Shown one piece after another: positions 1 to 11,173 of a stretch of DNA of 64,000 bases (position 1 is the stretch's first letter; every line of letters starts with the position of its first letter). The position numbers and the translations under genes are program-made. A model generated the notes under the pieces. It had not been told where the DNA came from. It saw only the letters and a program-made list of their open reading frames with translations, and did no database searches. This DNA is from Ramazzottius varieornatus (Eukaryota > Tardigrada > Eutardigrada > Parachela > Ramazzottiidae), in the NCBI GenBank assembly GCA_001949185.1, contig BDGG01000004.1, forward strand, positions 2,350,278-2,414,277. The letters are read 5' to 3'.

Positions 1-502
1 ATATTTCTGTATCCACAGTTCCTGTTGGATGTGCTGACCGTGGATATTTATCGGGTGACTCACTGCTTCCTGGTTATCATTATGATGTGGTCCAGTAATC
101 CTCTGCATCGGCCATCTGGCGCGTGAGCCATGACATGATGACAGTGACGTTAACCTCTGGACTTTGGTCAATCGGACAAAACAGGATGACTCAGCCACAG
201 AAGACTGGCACTGTGCAGTGATGTCCGAATGAGTCACACAGACAACAATTTACTACCGAACTGCGGATGTAAACACCTGCCGCAAAGTTTCAATTACCGA
301 TGCTGACACGTCTCGACTCTTTGGGTGGCTTTGAGCTTCTTTACCGGCCAGCTCGGCTACACGAACAAAAATTTTCAGACTGCGTGTACAACTAAGAAAC
401 TCTCAGAACAGTTACTTCGCTCCACTGTACAAAATTCAAGTGTCAAAATCAAGCAGGAGACCTACAACAGGAAACTTTGAAGACTTTCGGTTAAACTACT
501 AA
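1..502. other. Non-coding edge of window, 3' flank of NELFB
   Basis: This stretch lies beyond the stop codon of the minus-strand NELFB gene and should hold its 3' UTR. I see no open frame with splice signals or family similarity, no tRNA-like block and no clear repeat. A neighbouring gene may begin outside the window. Confidence 0.4.
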
Positions 503-2886
503 TCACAGGCGAAATGGCGTATGAGTCGAATCGGAAGGTAGACTTGGCGTCGTGGGCGTACTGAGCGAAGCAAGCGAGACAGGAACAGAAGTGGCTATCC
601 GGGCAGAAACCGTCTCGAACAAATGTGCGACATTCGTATCTTCGACCTGCAAAGGGCGAAGATACCAATTACAAGCAGCGAAAGTGTGAATATAAATGAC
701 TACAGTAAGAAAGATTGATTCGATAACTTACCTGTAATATAAAGTCAGCGAAAATCTGTTCTCTGTAACTCGACTCCAACTTTGGATAGACGTGGTACAT
801 CAGCCGCAAGATATGGAGAGCTCTACTAACAGGGTCCGTTATCTTCCCAAGATACTCTCGGAAGACGCAGTCAGCAAAAGGTACGGACCATCGATGCTCT
901 TGTGCTGTCTGTGCCAGAATGACCAGGATGTTATGCACAATCTGGTTATCCTTCAGCGCCGCTTCACCCACGAACTGCGGAAACAGGCGGAAGAGTTCCA
1001 TCACGAGCTCCTGTTCGTTCGATCTCAGCAAGTAAGCGATCCACTGTATGATCAACCATACAGCCACTGGTTCCTTCTGCAGATGCGGGAGTAGCGTCTG
1101 CACACCCACCACCGCTTTCTTCAGTTTCTCATGTCCAGTGATCAGTTTACTCATGGCCGAGACCATAACTGAGCAGAGCCTCGGTAGGAACTCACAACAT
1201 ATCACCGTACCGTTCTTGTTCTCTTTGGCTATCGTCCCTGAGAAATACTCTTTAGAGTGTGTACTAATATTTATGAGTCTGAGAAAGAACAGCAACATGT
1301 TATTGTCTCGTGGTAGGTCGTTCTGGTTGACGACAGCTTGGACTAAGCGGACTGCGCTGTGAGCACTGAAGTAGGTGACCTGTGGATCGGCTAAGAGGAG
1401 AGCGATCTCACGGAAGATGTCGATGTGTTTCTTCTTGATGGAATCGAGCACTTCGGTGATCTCTGTGCGCCGCTTTGGGTCGACGTGTCGTGCTCGAACG
1501 CAAGCGTCGATGCAGTAGGCGAACTTATACAGAACGCCGTCCTGTTTGTCGATTAGTTGGGGCTGACGCTCGTGAAAGAGAATGAGCAGATCGAGGCGGA
1601 GAGTTCCGTAGTGCGGAATACCGGTGCTCTGGTACCTTTCGTGGAGAAGCTTGTTCACGACTATGTACAGAGGAACGGTGTCTCCTACGTTCTCGACTAT
1701 CTTCAAAGCCGCGGGATCTTGTCGACGCACATTACCTGAAACACGGCAGAACACAAAAGGTAAAGTGTGTCTGATACGAAGAAATTTATAGTACTGTATA
1801 CTTTGTTTTCCAGGCGTGGGGAAGGTTGGTAAAACATAACATAGCGCCATCTCACACACCTGCATAAATCGACCGATGCTTATTCTGTAATGTCAAAATA
1901 TGCAGGTGCGTGCCGGTTATATACATCTTCACTTAAGAGCCCTTAGTAATTAGAGTACTGTAGTTCAGCTCGGCTACATGGATGTCGATGGTCAAAACAG
2001 AAAGGATGTGGTGCTGCTTACCTGGAACAGTGTACAGTCCTTTGGAAGGTTCGACGTCATACATGCTGCGAACCCTATTCGCTATATACTCGTCGATCAG
2101 CAACAGTGTTTCCGCTTCGAAGATGTCTTTCCGATCCAACCATATCTGCCGCCTTAACGCAATATCACAGACATCGTAAAGCTCTTTACTCTTGATGATT
2201 TCCTCTTTGTACCTGTCCTCCACGGAATGCAGGCTCTTCAACACCGAGAGAACGATCGGGCGAATGAGCGGTAGCTTCAGGCCAGTGAAACACTTGTCTA
2301 ACAGCTGATCCAGCGGCTTGGATTTACCCGCCGTCTGCTGCTTCGACAGGACAGCAATCTTATCTAGTAGCTCCTGTTTCAGTTTACTCACACAGGAATG
2401 GTGGAAGTCTGAGCGCGTAATGTCCATAAGATCGAGCAGTGCGACAGCCGGTTTCAGAGTGGGCACCAGAACACCTTCGTCGATCCGAAACTGCTCCAGC
2501 ATAACTTGCGGATCGTTACAGGTAGTCAATTCGCTATGCAGGTATCTCGATCCACGAAGTCCGTATACATCTTCCAGGTTGTTCTGGAACAGGAACCATC
2601 ACAATCGTTACACGGTCGGATAACATCTACTCTAGTTAGTGCAATTCCATACTTTTCCGTTCACGAGCTGTGTGGGCTGGGGCGCTTCGTTTCTCTTTTT
2701 GGATCCGCTTCTACCGTTGTCAGTATCCTCCAGTGTTTCTCGCTTGCGCTTCGAGCCTCTGCGTGGCTTTGGATCTGCAACAGGATCCGCTGGAGCATTC
2801 TGGACGTTCCGCTTTGACTTATTCCGCGTGCCTCGTTTTGACGATGGGCGTTTCTTCCCAGTCGCCTTCCTGCCCTTCGCAGCCAT
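503..2886 (-). CDS. NELFB: Negative elongation factor complex subunit B (NELF-B / COBRA1)
   Basis: Exons: 2886-2653, 2583-2022, 1735-732, 646-503; 647 aa. NELF-B is a subunit of the nuclear NELF complex, which with DSIF holds RNA polymerase II in promoter-proximal pause. From about residue 85 the protein aligns by eye with the family: a TTCNDPQVMLEQF start region, a KELYDVCDIALRRQIW helix pair, and the FAYCIDACVRARHVDPKR segment matching the vertebrate FTWCLDACIRERFVDSKR region. All four exons join in phase with GT-AG borders. The first intron (66 nt) carries a textbook ACTAAC branch site. The odd part is exon 1: 78 residues very rich in Lys/Arg, including GSKRKR and GSKKR runs, which look like nuclear localisation signals and have no counterpart in the vertebrate protein as I know it. 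The ATG at 2886 is the only good start for that exon. The C-terminal tail, encoded by the last exon, is Ser/Thr/Pro rich. The family call is firm; the exact N-terminus is inferred. Confidence 0.93.
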
Positions 2887-3968
2887 GGTGGGTCACAGCC
2901 AGATCAAATCTATACAGGAACAGTATAACAGCAACAGGTACAGATTTTGAAAGTCAGATGTGATCCACTCTTCCTCCATGGATCCATCTAGATGATAGAT
3001 AGATCCGCGATTCGCAAGAGTTTTGTAATCAACAATCAAGAACCTGTTTCGTATAATTGAATGTTGCGCACCAGTAACCTAAACCGAACTCTGCAAGCTA
3101 GAATTTCGTACGCATGTGCAAGTCGAGGTAGCGTAATGCTGCGCATGTCTTTGACGAGGGGGTTGAGGGGTTCCAAAACGTTGTAATGACGGTGCATTGA
3201 TTGAGCAGTCACAGCAACTTGCTTGATTGATACGATTTGGAGCACTGGTTTCCTACATTGTACCGTACGACAAAACTAACTGTTAAAAATGGGAGTAACA
3301 TTCCAGCTGAGCGACTCAGCCAATGAGAATTAGGTTTCGCTGCATGCGCAAATTTCATTGGCTTTAATCATCCGGCTCCATACACTCATTTTTGACGGTT
3401 TATTTTGTCGCACATTGTACTGTGACCTGTGTTATGTTACAGCTCAAATGACCGTTACAGGACAACGTATCAGTGATACCTCTAACATAACTAACGTAGA
3501 GGGCAGCACTCAGGGAACCATAGTTTCGAAGGTTTTTTCTTCGATCGCTGGAATCACTTCCGCTTCTCAAGTCCAAGCACAATTTCATCACTGTAGGCGA
3601 ATCACATTGCCAGTTAGTGCAGTTAACCTAGAACAATATTTGTTGGACGATGCATTTCGGAATTAAATTTGTGTGGTACAGATGCAACAAAATTCGTTAT
3701 TGTGGAAACTTGAAGACCGTTGCGATAGAATACAGAAATGCTTCTTGAACTTCGCGGCCTTCACAGGAAGCATGTGCTGTATGCGTCATCATACCCGTAA
3801 ACTCTCCGCGTACTGTGACGTCGTTTCGCGAAGTTCAAGAAGCATTACAGAAGTTGTAACAGGCATGATTAGTTGGGTACTAAGTCTGAAAACCGGAGGT
3901 CTTCGAGCCAGGCTCATTCATGATGGGTGCAGTTACACATATTTGATAATGCTACGAGTCTGGCATGG
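2887..3968. other. Intergenic spacer between NELFB and globin
   Basis: This interval holds the upstream region of NELFB and the 3' flank of the globin gene. It contains one copy of the TA-type MITE (about 3731-3850). A 102-codon plus-strand open frame at 3358-3666 has no family resemblance and no splice context, so I do not call it a gene. Confidence 0.5.
3731..3850. mobile_element. MITE family 1, copy 1
   Basis: Terminal inverted repeats are visible directly: the left arm contains AATGCTTCTTGAACTTCGCG and the right arm CGCGAAGTTCAAGAAGCATT. They enclose an unrelated core of about 70 nt. A TGACGT half-site sits just inside the right arm. The same arms recur at 12411-12531 and 51855-51997. 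There is no coding capacity, so it is a non-autonomous element. Confidence 0.85.
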
Positions 3969-4893
3969 TCATTCCCGGAACCCTTCCCGAATCTTTTCTG
4001 TTGTCCAACTTATCCATATTTTGTAAATCCTCTCCATATTTTCCGTGTACGCATCTGCTAGTGTCGTTTGCAGGGCAAACACCAAACACTTCTCCATCCG
4101 CTCGAAGTAGCTTTCTTGGAACCCAGGGACTGTTTTGTGCTGGCGTCCGACCCTTTTCAGATTGGTGAGTAGAATGTCGACGTTGTCCGAGTCTTGGACT
4201 GCTTGGTCGTACGGCGTAATATGAGCGAGTGCCGCTTCTTCAAACTACAAAACAAGATACTTGCAAGCAAATCCTGCAGACCTCACGAGTTACCGTGATC
4301 GATGTGCTGATAGACCTACGTACCGATTCATCGTTTCGAAGTTGATCGGGCGTTTTGGCTTTAAACTTCGGGAAAAGGTCTTTCATGTCCGGATGCTCGA
4401 TGAAGAGCCTATAATGCACAGCGATAAAATTACGAGCGGAATGGTCTTCATACGGATCCGGGTCCGGTATTAATTCCACAGGGAACTCACTTCAGAAGCA
4501 TTTCCTTTCCCGCAGATTCCAAGTTTCGGGAGAATGTTTTCCAGCTTTTCACCAAACTGAATTTGTCTCTGAAATAAATCATCAAGACAAGATAGTATGC
4601 GCGCAGCTTGTGCTGTAAATTTGCAGGCAACCGTTTTTTCATACTCCTCGTGTTTTCCAGCACGTTCGAAGTATTTTCTAGTTGATCCGGGATTGTTGTA
4701 GTAAATCTCTGCATTGTAGTACATTAAGTTCATTGCTTGCACGTCTTATATGGCCGTACCTGGCTGTGAGAGGAAAGCGCGGATCGATAGCAGGAGCAGC
4801 TTGTTGAGGGAGCTGATTATTGGTATCCGCTGTTGACTTGGTGTTGTTTTTCTCCTTTGACTTGGAAGATGATTTGGATGGCTTAGATCCCAT
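3969..4893 (-). CDS. Globin with N-myristoylation-type N-terminus (globin X / neuroglobin-like)
   Basis: Exons: 4893-4760, 4568-4491, 4408-4294 (3' end less certain), 4244-3969; 200 aa. Haem-binding globin fold. Residues 1-38 form a hydrophilic extension starting MGSKPSK, which fits the N-myristoyltransferase rule (Gly2, Ser/Thr at position 6 or close by, basic residues after), so membrane anchoring is likely. The A helix begins near residue 41 (LTARDKFSLVKSWKTF), followed by the B-C region (LFIEHPDMKDLFPKF), the F helix with the expected proximal histidine (NLKRVGRQH), and the G-H helices (SYFERMEKCLVFALQTTL, DAYTENMERIYKIW). The family call is secure. The donor of exon 3 is the weak point: the 4294 donor gives an E helix several residues longer than usual, and the distal histidine is not obvious. 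A donor at GTACGT further upstream is an alternative. Membrane-bound globin X proteins are thought to act in redox protection or signalling; a role here is inference. Confidence 0.88.
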
Positions 4894-6730
4894 ACTAATA
4901 CTGCATAGTATGGTGGATTCCCAGGTAGAAAAAACGATGTGCCAGCAAGATCACCTCTTCCTCATAGTACAAAGACGGGATAAAGGGCAGACCGCCCTAA
5001 TTACACTGTAGCGCAGTATTACAGGTTGTAAAAGTTTTTGAGATAGGCTGCCGCAGAACTGCAAAATGATAAATTCATCTCTGCATTCCACATATAAGTT
5101 TACAGCACGTTCTATGAATAAAAGAAATCTGAGCTTTCAGAACGTTAATGGGCTGCATTTGCACAATGGAGTAATTCCGCATCAGAGACCAGAGCCGCAG
5201 ATTGACATCATAGCAGACCCATCAACGTATCAATCTCGTAGAGTGTAACAACACGATCATCCACAACCGCAGAAAAGGCAACCAAGTACGCGAGCTGTAA
5301 TCAAGAACCCAGCGCTAACTATCCTTTAATCTGTCGAGAAACCATCGGAAAAATATGATAATCTTGTATTACAATGCTGCTAATGCATGCCTGCGTGAAA
5401 GGATGGGAGAATCGTTGTCCGCGAGCACATATATGGGCCATTGATGGATCAGCACAGTGGTACACAGCAAGGAAGAGTACGCTGTATAGGGACCATTCTA
5501 TGCGGAACGTGGTGCACTATTGTGCAGACCAAAAGATCCATAATATTTAAAATTTGATTATGAACAACCAGAAGCTAGCTTCCGCAGCATTAAATTACTC
5601 ACTGTACGGCAGATGCGGTGTAAGATATACGCTGACAGTAGAAAATGCTTGCTCAAGTCCTCGCGGCCTTCTTTCAAGGAGGCAGAAAACTTGTACAAAG
5701 CTCTCTTCACGTCAGCTCTTCATTAAGCAAGCACGCTTCGTGCTGCGTACTTCCTCCCCGGTTGGGATCGCCGATCGGGAGTCAGAAGCTCTGATATAAC
5801 CAGTGTTCAACGCGTCAGGCTGTACAGCCGTATGAGAGGTCTCTGCCTTCATCAAGCTCTTCCGCGGTGTAAATCATAAGACACGGTGAAGGCAACGATC
5901 GATATTTTTTCGTTGCGAGCTCTCCCAGCGCACTGTACGGTACGTCCTTCTGTTCCTTTGAATTCCATGTGCTTCCGCCTCCAGCTGGGCTGGCGAACGT
6001 TTTGTGCAACCAAGGTGACTCCGGGGGCACCAATCAACTGTCATACCACCTATTGTGCTGTGCATGCTCTATAACATTAGGCGCAACTCGTCGCTTGATC
6101 AGTTGATTTATGTCATAATGATTTCTGACGTAAACTATGACTCACATGCTGTCAGTAACGGATAGGTTACACCGTCACAGGCGCATACTCGAATTCAAGT
6201 TTTCAATATTTTCGTTCCCGAAACCCCGATTTCTCTGTTCATCAATATCCTTCGATTGTTCCCAAAACTCCCTGCTCTTATTGATAAGAATCATCAGCAC
6301 AAGACTCTTGGCTGGAGTTTACTATGATGACGAACGAAGGCACATGAATCAAACGGCACGGTGAGTCGTCATCTTGTCCGTCTTTGGAAAGATTGCTGTA
6401 GATTTCGACATCTGCCGTATCCGTGGTGTTTCGATGATAATCCTATATCGCTGACTTCTTGACAGTTGCAGGTGGTGTTATCTGTCTTGGAGTAATGGTC
6501 ATCGTTTGCCGGGGATGGTTCTGAAGCTGTATTTCCGCCAAAGCACATTGCTTCTCGTTTAGTGTTTTCTGACGATCGGGATTGACGGCTGATGTGCGGA
6601 CACGTATTTTCTCTTCCTGTCTGCTGCATTCCCATCATATTCTTCTGAAGAGAACGTTCTACCGCAGCCGCAAGTTGAACTATAAGGACCACGGACGTGA
6701 TTCAAACATCCGGATTGGTCTGACATCATC
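4894..6730. other. Divergent intergenic region between globin and SCAF4/8
   Basis: This 1.8 kb interval separates two divergently transcribed genes and should contain both promoters. Several open frames of 60-107 codons lie on both strands (for example 6369-6692 on the minus strand), but none shows family similarity or a coherent exon chain. No repeat was recognised. Confidence 0.45.
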
Positions 6731-9700
6731 ATGGCAGCTAGCGATCCTGCCTTATACGCATTCGAACTAACCTTCAAAACTCTGAACGACAGCAAAACCC
6801 CAGTGTCTCGTTCAAAGATCCAGAAAATAACGGAGCTTGCTGTTAAGGCCCAGAAATTCTATAAACATGTGGTTATGAATGTGGAGAGCTTTATCAAGAA
6901 GTGGTACGTATTTTCCGTACTGTTATTCACCACCATAATTAGCGATAATGCTCGAGATTTCTCGTGTTTTATCCTCTTCTGCTTTGATTTCAGTTCTCCG
7001 AAGCACAAGCTACCAGGTAAGCTCGACATGCTTGGTGTTTGAATTTTTTTATCAAGAAAGGCATCTACCCAATCTATTTAAATACTACAGAATCATGGAG
7101 ATAACATCTTTAATTGCAGGTATTTATGTCATCGATTCCATCCTCCGGGTTTCACAAAAGCACGGAAAAGAAAAAGGTACTGAATTTCTGCTGTGGAAAT
7201 ATTTTTTAAACAGAATTTTTTAATACTATATATATGAGACGACGGCGAATGACTTGAGCAGGATCGTTTTCAAAGTGGCGCACAACATCAGCCAGAAAAA
7301 AATGAGACCGTGCGCAATTTGAGATAACGATCATGTTCAATTCATTTGCCGACGTTTCATATCAAACTCATCAATACCGGACTCGTTAAAACTCATTATA
7401 AACTGGTTCGTTAATCCAGAAAACTGTTCGACTATTTTGTAATGGACTGCTAAACATTCTGCCTTGTAGATGTTTTTGGACCAAGGTTCGCCAAGAACCT
7501 GGCGGTCACCTTCGCGAATGCGTCCAAGTGTGCTGAAGAGGACAGGTTCAAAATTTTCCGTTGTTTCAAGTTATGGAAAGAAGGCCACTTCTTCCCCGAC
7601 GACATCATCGCCCCCATCGTGGAAAAGATTTCAAAGCTCGAGTCCTTCGAAGATGGCGCAAAGAGCTCCAGCAAGCCGGACGAAGACGAGAAGGTTCTTC
7701 CAGAAGAGAACAGTACACGTAGTGGAAAGAGTAGCGGTTCGAAAGAAAAGGAGAAAGAAGAAATACTGATGACCAAGAACCTCCAGGAAAAGACGGCCGA
7801 ACGAGAAAACGCTAAAGTTGCTTCTGGGGAAAAAGAGAAGGTGCACTTTGACAAACGACTGCTGGACTTTGACTACGAAGACAGCGATGAAGAGAACGGA
7901 CTTGATCGGAGCTCGGCAAAGCGCAGCAAGAAGAAAGTACCAGCCGAACCGGAAGACGAACCTGACTTCCTCCAGATCGGGAAGGATGGCAAGCCTGTCT
8001 TCTCGGTCGACAAGATTATGTCTGGTATGTCAAAGACATCGCTTTGGGACCTCACCAGATCGACTCGGCAAGATAGTCCTCACTAGTGGCGCACTTTTCA
8101 GTATTATTGGCTGGAAGTGTGCGCCACTTGGAGAAAAGATCATGCAGAGTTTGCTTGCGGAGCGCTGGAGCTCCCATTCAGTTTTCTGGTCCTGGCTGGT
8201 TAGAATATCAAAAAGAAGGGAGACAAGCACAGATCCTAAAGTCAACAAATCTACAATGGTCTTTGAAAATGTGGAGGATTAGTTTTTCTGAAAGCTGACA
8301 TGACGTGTTTCTGCTTTCTAGGTTTACGTCAAAGTCGGCAGCCCTTGCCCGTCGAGCACCAGTCTCCCTCACAGACGCCCATCCCGATGGAGATGGACAT
8401 TGTCCCTTCGGTGCCTCCTGAGACAGCTTCGGCTTCGGCATATGAGCCAAGTTCCACTGACATGTTCGCCAAGTTGGACGAAGAGTTCAGCCAAAACGCT
8501 GTCATAGTTCTCAGGAGCTGCACCATATGGATTGGTCACTTGAGAAAGGGTGTCATTGAGGAAGAACTACGAAGTGAACTGTCCAGATATGGTACCATCA
8601 AGACATTGGACCTGATAGCTTCTCGCGGATGTGCCTGTAAGTAAACCAAGCAACGAACTCGAAATTTCTTCATCTCTTCCAACTTAGAACGATGAGTTCA
8701 TCTAAATAATTTTTTTCAGTTCGTCTAAATTTTTTCCATTTTACCCAAATGAATCAAAAATGAAACATGGGAGCTGAGCAAACGAACTGAACCAGATCGC
8801 TGTAGTAAATGGCGCACGTTGTCAGTGTTATTGGCCGTTAGCGTGCGCCACTTGTGGAAACGATCTGGATCATTTCATATGTCCGTCTTCCACATGAGTA
8901 TCTATTTCGATTTATCTTAGACATTGCGTATGAAAAGCGAAGGCATGCCGAAGACGCGCTGGATTTTCGCCGGAGTCTGTACAAGGTTTTCGGCGACAAA
9001 ACAAAAGTGTCCTGGGCATTGGGTAAAGGCATTAAGGCTGGCCACAAACAGTGGGACTGGAATGTAGACACTGGCGAATGTCGAATCAAGCTGTCGCAGC
9101 TCCCCACTAGTCTGAAAGGTCTGCAAGAAGGCAGTGAGTTGGTCGAGGACTCGGTCCCTAACTTCCTAAAGAACAAGTTCGCCGATGCTGATAAAGAAGA
9201 CGTGCCTGTACCGAAAGAAGTTGTGCCTGAGCCCAAGCCAGCCGGCCCAACACCTCCTGCCCCATCCTCCAGTTGGCAGACGTCCGCTGCTCTGGGCTTT
9301 GTCGTACCCGATACTCGATGGGGATCAGGTAAGACATGGGAGAAGTACAATGCGCAGATTAGGCTAAATTTGGAACGGTAAATGGGACCCAAACAAACAA
9401 ACTCAACAAGATTGTTACCAAGTGGCTCGTGCTCTCAGTCAGTATCGCTAAAAAGTGGCATCCCTTGGCAAAGTAATCTTGCCGATTTTGTTTGCCGAGC
9501 TTTTTGTTCTACTTTGATGTATTACATGCAAATCAAATTTTTCGCAGCTGTTACGGAAAACCCACCCGTACCTGAAAAGTCTCAAAACCTCCGTCCTCCA
9601 CCCTTCCCAGCCTTCTTCTCCGCACCTCCACCAGCGATTCCTCAGCTGTCCATGGATGGAGATAGGCATGGACTTTCGAACGGTAACGCCATCCCCACCA

Positions 9701-10683
9701 TCACAACGCAGACGTCATGGTCCGACCCGGTTGAACCAACGAAGCCCGGCTTGATGGGCGAAACACCTCTCGAGCCTTTTCCGCCAATGATGAACCCGCT
9801 CTTCTCGAAGCCTCCTCCTGCACTAGGAACTCCGATAAACCATCCTCCTCCCGGATCAACCCAAGTCCTCGACCCGAACACCACGTCGCAATTCTATAAC
9901 AACCTTCCCGGTAACACTTCATTCCCAGGTCTGCCAAACGTCCGACCACCGTTCCCTGGTGCACCAAGCTTCCCACCTCCACGTTTTCCTGGAGTATCTT
10001 TGAATGAACGAGGTAAACTTTTGTGTCTTGGCATGTGATGACTATCTTCGGCTTAGGGAAGCGGTAACTATGTATCTGTCTTTCGTGCATCTGCATACGG
10101 CAAACGCCTTTTTATAAGAGGTGTTGAACATGTAGGTGTGTGAAAGATGGGTGTTCGTTAAACTGAGAAGTTCAAAGACGGAAAATGCTCCGCATGGCCG
10201 CTTTTGCCGTACTTGCATACCTCTAGGCCGCTGTTACCTGACAGCTGGGCGTGCTCAGGCCCTCGAATCATCGATACATTTAAACTCTAGCGTCACAGCG
10301 ATGTATCCACTTGTCTTCCTACAGGTAATTTGCCTGGTGGACCGGCGAACTTACTACCGCTGCTACAGTCTTTGGCCAATCGGTTACCGATGCGCCCAGG
10401 CGGACCAGCTAATCAGCTCAACAACCTTCTACACCAGTCTAACATCCAGGGAGCTCTCATGGGATTGAGAGAAAAGTTTGGTCAGCGTCCACAGAATCCA
10501 CAGTCCGACAACCGCCAAGGACCCAACTGGCGTCCGGGTCACCATCAGCAGCACCCAAGAATGAACGGTGATTTTCAGCAACGAAGAAACGACTTTCACA
10601 ATGGCAATGACAGAAATTTCAATGATGGAACCAGGAGTTTTGACGCAAGACGGCAAGCCCCATATCATAGAAACCAGCGGTAG
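6731..10683 (+). CDS. SCAF8: SR-related CTD-associated factor, SCAF4/SCAF8 type
   Basis: Exons: 6731-6903, 6994-7016, 7120-7176, 7470-8024, 8322-8636, 8921-9328, 9548-10012, 10325-10683; 784 aa. A nuclear protein that binds the phosphorylated C-terminal domain of RNA polymerase II and prevents early polyadenylation (known for SCAF4/8). Residues 1-135 are a CID: KAQKFYKHVVMNVESFIKK, then KHKLPGIYVIDSILR, then RFKIFRCFKLWKEG. Residues about 150-270 are a Lys/Glu/Ser-rich linker. Residues about 335-410 are an RRM (CTIWIGHLRKGVIEEELRSE; RGCAYIAYE) followed by the WALGKGIKAGHKQWDWNVD extension typical of the family. The rest is Pro-rich and ends in an Arg/Asn/Gln-rich tail (NDRNFNDGTRSFDARR). All eight exons keep phase. 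One copy of the short hairpin repeat lies in each of introns 3, 4, 5 and 6. One SCAF4/8 ancestor is expected in invertebrates, so the choice between SCAF4 and SCAF8 is arbitrary. Confidence 0.94.
7262..7332. repeat. Hairpin repeat family, copy in SCAF intron 3
   Basis: The left arm (GATCGTTTTC then AAGTGGCGCAC) pairs with the right arm (GTGCGCAATTTGAG then AACGATC). The outer GATCGTT/AACGATC ends are perfectly complementary. The central 25 nt are unlike the other copies. Confidence 0.7.
8085..8129. repeat. Hairpin repeat family, copy in SCAF intron 4
   Basis: AGTGGCGCAC pairs with GTGCGCCACT across a 25-nt loop containing TATTATTGGCTGGAAG. The loop text closely resembles that of the next copy at 8791-8868, so the two share ancestry and not just a palindrome. 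Confidence 0.8.
8791..8868. repeat. Hairpin repeat family, copy in SCAF intron 5
   Basis: The outer ends CCAGATCG and CGATCTGG are perfect inverted repeats. Inside them ATGGCGCACG pairs with CGTGCGCCA. The loop (TCAGTGTTATTGGCCG) matches the intron 4 copy. The total length of about 78 nt probably defines the full unit. Confidence 0.85.
9406..9483. repeat. Diverged hairpin repeat in SCAF intron 6
   Basis: The outer arms CAAGATTGTTACCAAGTGG and CCCTTGGCAAAGTAATCTTG are imperfect inverted repeats. The left flank (ACTCAACAAGATTGTT) matches the flank of the cubilin intron copy near 44726. The inner GTGGCGCAC stem has decayed. Confidence 0.55.
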
Positions 10684-11173
10684 TTACTGACATTTTTACG
10701 CATCTTTTGTTTGACTTCCATCCATTTTGTTTTTGAACCATCATGTCTGCATGCGCTTGGTTTGGAATCGAGACAATGATAGCTTTTTACATCATTGTGA
10801 TAGACATGATCAGCTTACGCTCGTTGTTACTGAACATTGTACCCTTTTTACAGTAGCAGTTTTAGTAAATTAAATTTTGTTCTTTGAATAGCTTGTTTCT
10901 GGCCTCAGACTAACATGGTTCCCTTCGATCAGTTCGCGTATACAAACAATTCGTTTTGGCATAGTTTTTGCACAGCAAGGCGCTTGCCAAGGAAGGATAA
11001 CGTCGATCCTCGACCGACGCTCAGTTTACTTAGGTACAAAACTAACGCTAATATAAACAAAGTAATATGAACAGTTGCCTTGAACAGCATGTACAAGTTC
11101 GGGTAGAAAAGAAGTGAAAATTTGTACGTGCTTGTAGCAAGCATTGAGCGGATAAATTCTGCTAAAGCAAAAA
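10684..11173. other. Convergent 3' region of SCAF and MFSD11
   Basis: The two genes are tail to tail here. The interval should be the two 3' UTRs. No canonical AATAAA is obvious and no further gene is seen. Confidence 0.5.

Noticed and set aside
1048-1362. Plus-strand frames over NELFB, and the many antisense frames over cubilin and RALGAPA
   Set aside because: They are shadows of the real coding strand, without splice logic or family similarity.
3358-3666. 102-codon plus-strand frame upstream of NELFB
   Set aside because: No similarity, no upstream or downstream exon, and it is flanked by a repeat-bearing spacer.
7262-9483. Spaced repeats in SCAF as a CRISPR-like array
   Set aside because: The units are diverged foldbacks at irregular spacing within introns of a eukaryotic gene, with no spacer pattern.
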